From Phytoseiulus persimilis (taxonomy: Eukaryota; Arthropoda; Arachnida; Mesostigmata; Phytoseiidae): a stretch of 64,000 nt of DNA. The notes below the pieces were generated by a model. The model was not told the origin of the DNA, searched no databases, and was given only the letters and a program-made list of their open reading frames with translations. The stretch spans positions 17,112,001 to 17,176,000 of the forward strand of contig CM075103.1 in the NCBI GenBank assembly GCA_037576195.1, given 5' to 3'. Shown here one piece after another: positions 56,639 through 64,000 of this stretch. A program made the translations under genes and the position numbers. Positions within the stretch are counted from its first letter, which is position 1. Each line of letters begins with the position of its first letter.

Positions 56639-58459
56639 TAGGCTTTGCAAATAACCGCATTTTCAAATAACCGCGGTTACGGTTAGCCGATAACCTCAAC
56701 CTCATAACCGCGGTTATAACCGCAAATAACCGCAAGCCATTCAGAGAGTAATCTTGGGCATGGCTGGGATATTTTGCAATGAGTTTCATAGCGATAGCGT
56801 CGGAAACCAGATGATTCCACGGTTATAGAACCGACAACTTAGTTTTTCGAAGCCCCACCCCATATCTTCGGCATAGATGAAGCGAAAATAGGAAGAAATA
56901 CGACAGAACGAACGAGTGAGTATGCTTCTTAGTGAAGCAACCTTGCCCAAGGGAAGTTTATGATTAAAGTTGAGAAAGCATCAACTTGTAAGAGATACTG
57001 GACAATGTATGTACACAACGACTGCGGCAAATGGTGGAGAGACTAGTTCTCTGTAACACAATTTTCGCTTCACAAGAGCTCGTTCCGGAATGCTTTTCGC
57101 AAGAAGAATATATCGTCGAGGGTGCTCGGTTTCATCCTCGCACGGTTCTCCCCAAACAAGAATCGAACCGAACTGAAGTCTCTTTCGGCCTGTACGGATG
57201 TCGGCGGGATTCCCGATAAAGCTTTCAGGCATCGGTCGAGAAGACGACCATGACCGCCCCGGCTTATGAAGCCTGAATTCTCGTGCCAAGTTCAGTATTC
57301 TGTCGATCGCGGCTCATGCAGCCGCGAAAGATCCGGGAGGCTGGTAAATGGAATCCCATGAGATGTTTTCCTGGAAGTGGAACATTTTCATTGTGGCTCC
57401 TGTGAGTCGCCGAGATACGCTCTCGATAGCTCGCGGTGGAATAACTGCTGCGGAGCCTAATCGCAAGTCACGAAAGTTTTGACACAATTGCATAATCTAG
57501 AACGACGTAGATCACTTGTGTTGAAGAGCCTCCCATCCGATGAATCTAGTCAGAAACTTCGGGTCCAACCTCCCGCGTTGCTCTCGGATTTCTCGATGTC
57601 CTGATTCCCTTGTACTTCTTTGGGAACCAGTCTCAAACTGTCAATGCCCTCCTGAATGTCCTCCCTCGAGCAGCTCGCAGCTTTCTCGGACTCCAAGTCG
57701 CTGTTTTCGACTCTGAGATCATCGTTGCTCTGCCCGAGCGTCAGAGATCCCCTTTATCTTGGAGGACTCCATCACGATTCTTCAATGGATGCCTGAACAT
57801 GCGGGTGCGACGCACATAAATACTGCTTTCACCGTGCTTGGTTTCTCGATCTCACCGGATGCGTACACCTTTTGTCTGGAAGATTGAGTCCACCGCGTAC
57901 AGTGCTCTCTCATGGAGTCATTGGGCGGCTTGTTAATGGAAACATCAAGAGGCTGCAGGTGATGTGTGAGATCTCCAGGAATGATTGCTGGTCGAGTCTT
58001 CATTTCGGAACCACATGAGAACTTCATTTGACGGGAGCCATCACACGAGATGTCACTAGTTCGGCACTAGTCACCAAATATGCCGTGCAGAGTCGATCGT
58101 CTCATGATTCCCAACAGTTCAGCTCAAATATCATTAGATCTTATTCCGCGGAGCATTGTCTCTGCACATCCGATGAGCCGAGCTGAATGCTGAGAGCATT
58201 TTTCACGTCTGTCGGTCCATCTTTGTTCAATTATCAGCGCCTAATTCCAGATCTCAGTCCTCCTGAGTATGCTAATCAGATGGTACGCTTTCCCGAACAA
58301 TCATATGCTTGTCAGATAAGATAAACCCTCGATTTTGAGGTCGGTTGAAAATAGCGGTTGAATGCGGTTATAACCGCTATTCGCTCGCGGTTATTGCGGT
58401 TAATAACCGCAGATTATTTGCGGTTATTAACCGCGGGTAAATAACCGCTGCAAAGCCTA
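56639..58459. mobile_element. hAT-type element with 8-bp duplications and AATAACCGC subterminal repeats
   Basis: The element is 1821 bp with ends TAGGCTTTGCAAATAACCGC and, inverted, TAGGCTTTGCAGCGG. The perfect duplication GCCTCCAG lies at 56631-56638 and 58460-58467. Both ends carry many copies of ATAACCGC in both orientations, as is usual for hAT subterminal binding sites. No hAT transposase is inside, so it is non-autonomous. Confidence 0.92.
57782..58027 (-). pseudogene. Pogo-type transposase fragment inside the hAT element
   Basis: The minus-strand open segment contains PAIIPGDLTHHLQPLDVSIN with KPPNDSMREHCTRW. This matches the block after the second Asp of pogo-like DDE transposases (P-x-x-LT-x-x-LQPLDVSINKP). 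The catalytic Asp residues themselves lie outside. It is only about 80 codons long and looks like captured or remnant sequence rather than the element's own gene. Confidence 0.68.
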
Positions 58460-61400
58460 GCCTCCAGGTGCAAGACACGCTGTTGTGCTCCACGTGTTTG
58501 ACTTCAATTGCTCGAGAACGAATCCCTCACCTCGCCGTATTCAATGGCTTCTACTACCCTCCGAAACCAGATGGGTTGCCAACGCTCAATCCCATCACAA
58601 CTCGGCTCGTCAGTCCTCGTATACCTTTCATGCAAATACGACGCCTTCGGCATCAAGCGGGTACTTACAGGATAGTAGGCCAGATCATCAATGTTCCTGT
58701 TGATGTGCAAGAAATGTGCTAGTCGCTGCCGCGCTTCCTCTGTGATGATCATGCTTTCAATGTTTGCCTTAAGAAGCACATCATACATTGGAGCTCCTCT
58801 TATTGAGGCTTCGTGAAAAAAGCGGATGTGAAAGCTTGGCTTCACTACCTACAGGACACGCCGCTCTACCGACAGTATCATATCAGAGTGGATTGGAATC
58901 GACTGGGGCCCGAACCGTTGAGCTTGGCACAGCCGCCGTCAATGGATGTCAGTGTAATAGAGCAGAACTCTTTGGAGGAGCTCGATGCGAACAACGAGAG
59001 TGAAATGTACCTCGCTGGGCAACAAACCGTGATGTGGAGTGAAGACAAATATTTGTGCACCGCGCCAGGTCAGCGTTCAACGCCAACTAGCATCGTGTAC
59101 GACGAGCACGCTGAAGAGCTATCGTTCCTGGAAATCTATTACGGTGTGGGACGTCGTTTTCGACCGGAAGCCAAAGTCACGCCGTTTATGATTGTGACCA
59201 GTGAGATCCGACGAAGAGACCGTCGCGGCACAAAACCTGAGCACATTCTGTACATGGCAGTCAAGATTATGCGGTTGCGTGTTGCCCATGGCCTGTACAC
59301 AACGTTTCGAAAAGGTAGCGATTTGAGCAGAATCACCCGTAGGATGCTAGAAGACGACCAAGTTCTTGAGAATTGCATTACCAACAACTTCGCGTTCCTC
59401 CAGTCGATTCCCAATTCTGCTCAGTACTGGGCGTCGCGAAAGAAAGATTTGTTTGCGATGATTCGACAGCTGGGCAAGCCAACATTTTTCCTCACCATGA
59501 GTGCGAACGAACTTCGTTGGCCGCACTTGCTCACACTCTTGAAGCGTATCGAAACGGGGCAGCCGGTGGATCCCGCCTCCTCAATGCTCGATCTACCTGC
59601 AGCCGAAAGAGCCCGTTGGGTAAACGACGATTCGGTTACCTGCGCTATATATTATTGGAAGATGGTACAATCTATCATGAGAATTCTTCAATCGGCGCGT
59701 TATTCACCTTTAGGCTCGCATCACGTTGTTGATTACTTCCTCCGAATCGAATGGCAGCAGCGCGCCTCGCCGCATGTTCACATCTTACTCTGGTTGAAGG
59801 ACGCGCCTCAAGAACCAGTTTCTGAACAAATGCCGTCCACCGTCGCTTTCATTAACAGACTTTGCACGGTAGATCTCCAATTGTTGAAAAGTCGGTTTTA
59901 CGCACCACTGCAAGTCCACAAGCATACTTTCACCTGCTACAAGAATCATGGAGGCGGAACCGGTGCGAAAACCTGTCGTTTCAACATCCCTTACTTCCCT
60001 TGTCATGAAACTCGGATTTTACTGCCCATGGCGAAAGACGACGGTCGGCGTGCGGCACTCAAGCATCAAGGTAGCGCTCTGAAGGCGGCTCTGGAGCATG
60101 TCCCGGTTGGTGAAACGTTTGACCAGTTCCTTCGCGATCAGGGAAGCACCTATGAATTTTATCTCAACATCATTCGCGTGACCATCAAACGACCGACAGT
60201 TTTGTTCGAGCGTGATATGCGCGACGTGTGGACCAAAACGTTTCACGCTTGGATCGCTAACACTATTCTCTCGAATATGGATTTCCAATTCATTCTCGAC
60301 GAAAATAGTTGTGCATCCTATGTCGTGGAATACGTCAACAAATCCAACCGAGGCGTCTCCAACCTTCAACGACAACTTGCGGATCTTCAAGCAGAGTATC
60401 CGGATGAAGACTGGACGCAGTTGCTCAAAAGAGTGAGTTCGAGACTCCTAGATTGTGTAGAGATGCCGGTGCAAGAAGCGTCCTGGTATTTACTTCGACA
60501 ACCGATGTCGGTGTCGAGCCGTGAAGTCGACTTCATCGCTGCTTGCGCGCCTAACGAGCGAGCGCGCCAGCGAAAAACGCAGGCGACAATGGACGCCGAG
60601 AATATACCACAGAATTCAACGGCAGTGTGGACGGCAGATGTGTTCGAAAAGTACGAGAATCGCCCGTCCGCTTTGGAAAACATGTGCCTGGCGGATCTTG
60701 CGGCCCGGATGACAGCTTCCAGCTGGACTCAGTACGATGCTACCGATTTACTGAATTACAAACGAAGTATGGTCACATTATTCCATCCGTTCGCGAATGA
60801 GCGTATCGACTTGTTGGACCAGGATAAGTTCCTGCACCCGTACGACCAACATGAACAGGACATTCTGCTTCGACGACAGCAATACGAGACATACACTGAT
60901 TTCGAAAGATTCATTGAGGAAACACACGAGCTCTGGGATGCTTTGGACGAATATCTGCGAGCTACCGATAAAGCGCCCGAAACAACAGAGCAACGTTATG
61001 ATTTCGATCCCAGCAATTTGCTTCAGAAACACAATGATGATGTTCGACACGTACCCGTTCCCTTATTCCTAACGGCAGTGGTTAAGGAGCGTTCACTCGA
61101 CTTTACGGCCGCAGATTATTGCCAACAAATCAGGCGAACTAATTTCGCGCAGCGAGCTTTGATAAAGCATTGCATCGCTCGGATTGAGGACTCTTCTCTG
61201 GCACCAATGCGGCTCGTCCTGACTGGACCGGCCGGCAGTGGTAAAACTAAGCTCCTCCTAGATTCGATGGAGACCTTCAATCGCTTCAGCCAAGCTCATG
61301 AAACCGATCGGAACGTCTACGTCGGTGCAGCCTCCACAGGGAGAGCAGCTGTTGCGATTGGCGGTACTGCAGTACACCACGCTTTCAGCATTCCGACCGT

Positions 61401-61704
61401 GGTTCGACGAGGAGGTTTGTCTTTCGAAGCGTTGCAAGCTTATCGAAATGCCTTCGCGCATGTTCGTGCAGTCATCATCGACGAGATGAGTATGATTGGT
61501 GCCGGAACGCTACATACCATCCATGAGCGACTGAAGCAGATCACCAGTCAACATGACGCACCGTTTGGAGGAATGAACATCATATTCTGCGGTGATTTAC
61601 GACAGCTTCCCCCGGTACGAATGACCCCAATCTTTGAGCCACTAAAGAGGGAGCTCCATCGCTCCGAATTATGGCAGTCCATGGCTTTCTATCCGTTGGA
61701 TCAA
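58460..61704 (+). pseudogene. Helentron Rep-helicase, first coding part (two in-frame stops)
   Basis: One frame from 58468 to the intron donor at 61705, with in-frame stops TAG at 58720 and TGA at 58804. The remaining 964 codons (ATG-independent, from 58813) are open. The Cys pair LCSTC and RIPHLAVFNGFYYPPKPDGL lie before the stops. Residues counted from 58813: HUH motif ASPHVHILLW at about 318-327; catalytic tyrosines in CASYVVEYVNKSNRG at about 500-514; Walker A TGPAGSGKTK at about 804-813; Walker B VIIDEMSMI at about 886; CGDLRQLPPV at about 926. The stops fall in the N-terminal third, so Rep and helicase would need readthrough or a downstream start. Confidence 0.88.
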
Positions 61705-61791
61705 GTGAGTGCTCCTCTATGGATTGAGTGTTCCTTTGCAAATGATTAAGAAACTTGTTGGGCGATCTTAACTCCTGATATCGTTTGTCAG
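61705..61791 (+). other. 87-bp intron in the Helentron gene
   Basis: Donor CAA|GTGAGT and acceptor TTTGTCAG|GTG are both in phase 0. Inside are stops in the coding frame. The protein reads on from YPLDQ to VMRQSDVVFSNLL, which is contiguous in the family. Confidence 0.8.
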
Positions 61792-62866
61792 GTGATGAGG
61801 CAGAGCGACGTCGTATTCTCAAACCTGTTGACGAAAATCGGGAACGGAGAAAGCCCGCTTGCAGAAGACAAGGCAATTCTCGAGTCCCGGTTCTGTACTC
61901 GACAATGGTGCGATGACAATGTCAAAGCGGCTATACGTCTGTTCCATAAGAACGTGGACGTTACCGCCTACAATAGCGCGGTTATCCAACCTGAATGGAC
62001 TTCGACTGCATCCGACATTTACAGTGGTTATCAGCTGGAAGGCCAACTCACCTCTGCACGCTGTCGGGTACACAAGATGGCAACCACAGATACGGCTAGC
62101 ATGCCGTATCAATTGCCGCTCACTCGAGGGCAGCCGTACATGATCAGAGTCAACGTGGATGTTGAGGATGGACTCGTTAATGGTGCTATGGGCATCCTGA
62201 AGCAAGTTGATTTGAGATCATCAGTGAATGCCATCTCGGACGAGCAGCTCGCAGCTGAAGATCTTCCGGGAGAGGCAATTTATTGCTGTTGGTTCGATTT
62301 CAAAGATAACCGGCGCATAGGATCAATGGCTCGTAGCAAGTGTAGAGCTACTGTTCTCACGCGGCGAGACCTAGAACCGTCTTGGACTCCGTTGTTCAAG
62401 CGCTGTGCAACGTTCTCGGTTTCCAAGGACATCAAGTGTCGAAGACGTAATTTTCCAATAGTCCCTGCATGTGCAATGACGACACATAAGTCGCAGGGTG
62501 CCACATATGACCAAATTGTCTTTGATTATCACCGTGGCTTGCAACAACAGTTGGTGTACGTCGCGCTATCCAGGGTCAAAACATTGGATGGGTTGTTCCT
62601 CACCAACAGGGACAACGATCATACTTTTTACCATGCGAACCCGCTAAACTCGCTCACCTTGACTCAGCTCCGCCACGAACTACAACGTCTCAGTGCTCAC
62701 AAGCTGGCAACGCAAGATCACAAGCTACTTCAGCGATTGCAAAACGAGACCGCATTGTTGGTTCTCAACGTGCAAAGCTTGACAGCGCATTCTCAAGACC
62801 TGCTCACCGATACCGTCTACATGAAAGCGAGCCTGCTTTGTTTAACAGAGTCATGGCTTTCCAATC
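61792..62866 (+). pseudogene. Helentron helicase C-terminal part and start of endonuclease
   Basis: After the intron the frame continues with VMRQSDVVFSNLLTKIGNGE, then PACAMTTHKSQGATYDQIVF and YVALSRVKTLDGLFLTN, the last PIF1-like helicase motifs. A spacer follows, then LLVLNVQSLTAH and MKASLLCLTESWL, the start of the AP-like endonuclease. At about 62866 the frame shifts by one base. The original frame ends at 62958 in unrelated text. Confidence 0.85.
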
Positions 62867-63389
62867 TCGTATTCATTTGGAAGGATATAACTTGCGTGCA
62901 CAGAATAAGCGACCATCAAGAACTGGCGGCGTGGCCATTTACGTCAAAAATACTGTGAGCTTGCTTCCGGAGCGTTCGCAGCCAATAATGACGGACGACG
63001 AGGCGGGTGATCTTTGTATGGCAGAGGTGCTCCTCGGAGGGCAACGAACACTGCTCATTGTCATTTATATTAATCCCAACATTGCTATGTCTCATTTTCA
63101 AACGTTTCTGCGGAACTATGCTGACATACTGAAGCCGCGTGACGCCGACATTTCTGTTGTCGTCTGCGGCGATTTGAATGTCGATATCACACATGAGTTA
63201 ACCCGGCATAATTTCTCGAATTTCATGCGAAATGAATTCATGTTAGTCTTGGCAAATAGTCCTCAAGTGCCAACCACACGCAATCAGACGTGTATAGACC
63301 TCGTGTTTACCCATGGTATTGTACCGAAGGAATGTGTGGTTCAAAGTACGTACTTCAGCACACATAACTCCGTATTTGTATTATTATAA
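62860..63389 (+). pseudogene. Helentron endonuclease, C-terminal part in a shifted frame
   Basis: The shifted frame continues the endonuclease: IHLEGYNLRAQNKRPSRTGG, VAIYVKN, VVCGDLNVDITHELTRHNF (matching the G-D-x-N block) and SPQVPTTRNQTCIDLVFTHG. The final S-D-H motif reads STH, which removes the catalytic Asp. The frame ends at 63389. Confidence 0.82.
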
Positions 63390-63750
63390 AGATTGCGAAT
63401 GGATAAAGAAGGAATCGTTGGTAAGCTCGCGAACAATGATGTGGTTTGGTTCATGGAATGTGCTTGAAAATGACATTTCACGTGTGCTTTACACCGTAGC
63501 AACGATCATCCAACACACGGATTTTTCGACAACTATGGTTCACGTACGGAACGCATGAGACTAAGCGCGTTATCGAACATTCGAATTTGAATTAACGGAA
63601 TTCAAGTGGAGAAAATAGAGACGCATGCACTAGTGTGCAGTATTGAGAGAGTGAAACATCAACCGTGAACATTCTCCATCGAAAGTATTTCAAAACACGG
63701 CCATTCACTTCATCGGCTTCTTGAATCTGAATACTATCGTTGTGCGAGTC
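63390..63750. other. No recognised gene
   Basis: Probably the 3' region of the Helentron element. I see no hairpin that I can assign as its end. Confidence 0.4.
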
Positions 63751-64000
63751 ATGGACTTTCAACAGTCAACCTCGAGGATCAACGTCGACTGTGAAGCAAA
63801 TCGTGTGGACGGACGCGATTTCCGAACTGCAGAGCCGACACAGAAGAAGCGACGACAGCTGGTAGCCAACAGACCACGACCTGCAGCGGAACATACCCCT
63901 ACAACATTGCCTCTTCGTCGAAAGAATATCCAACAGCCTCAAAATCTTACGATATCAACTTCGTTCGCAGTATCTCCAACGCTCTACCCGCCACAGTCCC
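63751..64000 (+). CDS. Open frame running off the window edge, unrecognised
   Basis: ATG at 63751 (MDFQQSTSRINVDCEANRVD) and open to the last base, 83 codons. It is rich in Arg, Gln, Pro and Thr (QKKRRQL, PRPAAEHTPTTLPLRRK). The composition resembles the variable leader of the Helentron protein (SQRRRQLASV at about 56430), so it may be the start of another such gene. This is weak. Confidence 0.35.
   Translation, partial: MDFQQSTSRINVDCEANRVDGRDFRTAEPTQKKRRQLVANRPRPAAEHTPTTLPLRRKNIQQPQNLTISTSFAVSPTLYPPQS

Larger units (their letters stand above)
56045..63389 (+). mobile_element. Helentron-type rolling-circle transposon (Rep-helicase-endonuclease), split by a hAT element
   Basis: The coding region comprises 56045-56638, 58460-61704, an intron, and 61792-63389. 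The domain order is N-terminal zinc-binding region, HUH Rep nuclease, PIF1-like helicase and AP-like endonuclease. The C-terminal endonuclease is the known mark of Helentrons. I could not define the outer ends. The inserted hAT element at 56639-58459 separates the N-terminal region from Rep. Confidence 0.85.

Noticed and set aside
1..64000. tRNA, rRNA or other structural RNA genes
   Set aside because: I looked for conserved rRNA stretches and TPsiC-type boxes and saw none that I could support. A covariance search would decide.

Overview
The window is eukaryotic nuclear DNA. It carries spliceosomal introns with GT..AG ends (87 to 140 bp), AATAAA polyadenylation signals, and eukaryotic transposon families (Helitron, hAT, Tc1, pogo, MULE, Transib, Gypsy, Copia, a LINE). 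It has no operons, no bacterial-type genes, and no rRNA or tRNA that I can recognise. Base composition is close to 50% GC without visible CpG depletion. The transposon families and the two small secreted-protein genes suggest an arthropod, and compact introns would suit a mite or another chelicerate. That placement is inference; no marker gene fixes the species.

Almost everything is nested mobile DNA. From left to right: a decayed Copia element on the minus strand (770-1240 and 5380-6846) is split by a hAT element (transposase 1470-5289). The hAT gene is itself split by a Transib-like element (1987-4233) that has a 5-bp CGTCG duplication and unusually long terminal inverted repeats. A Gypsy element (6909-13612) follows. 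It is interrupted by an internally deleted second Gypsy element (8863-11795, duplication GGACT), and its right side abuts a third Gypsy integrase fragment (13613-14350). A dispersed repeat (14588-17420) is split by a CACTG-ended DNA transposon (15219-17154). A second copy of the repeat at 34797-35712 shows the site without that transposon.

The central 18755-27533 block is the most striking part. A palindromic AT-rich element holds a 7.7-kb compound Helitron-like insertion (19060-26760). It starts with TC, ends in a hairpin plus CTAG, and sits precisely between A and T. The opposite arm of the palindrome preserves the empty site. Inside are four head-to-tail 5' ends and two bodies, each filled by a 45-bp minisatellite (about 150 units in total) whose last units are specialised. 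Monomers related to this satellite also occur in the centre of the palindrome that received the insertion.

From 27.6 to 41.7 kb there is a second hAT gene with a 259-bp MITE inside it, a pogo/CENP-B-type transposase, the end of another CACTG transposon, a kinase pseudogene, and a Tc1 element with IR/DR ends sitting in a retroelement gag-protease junction. From 41768 to 45951 lies the best candidate for host genes: a 1.2-kb tandem duplication, each copy with an intact 183-codon gene for a small secreted four-cysteine protein. From 49.2 kb on there is a foldback repeat, an intron-bearing FLYWCH/MULE gene (50.4-52.4 kb), a 3'-truncated LINE (52.6-54.6 kb), and a nearly complete Helentron-type gene (Rep, PIF1-like helicase, endonuclease; 56.0-63.4 kb) split by an 1821-bp hAT element with perfect 8-bp target duplications.

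Apart from the duplicated pair, I see no gene I would confidently call an intact host gene. Stretches described as empty are those where neither strand shows a recognisable domain; short host exons could be missed there.
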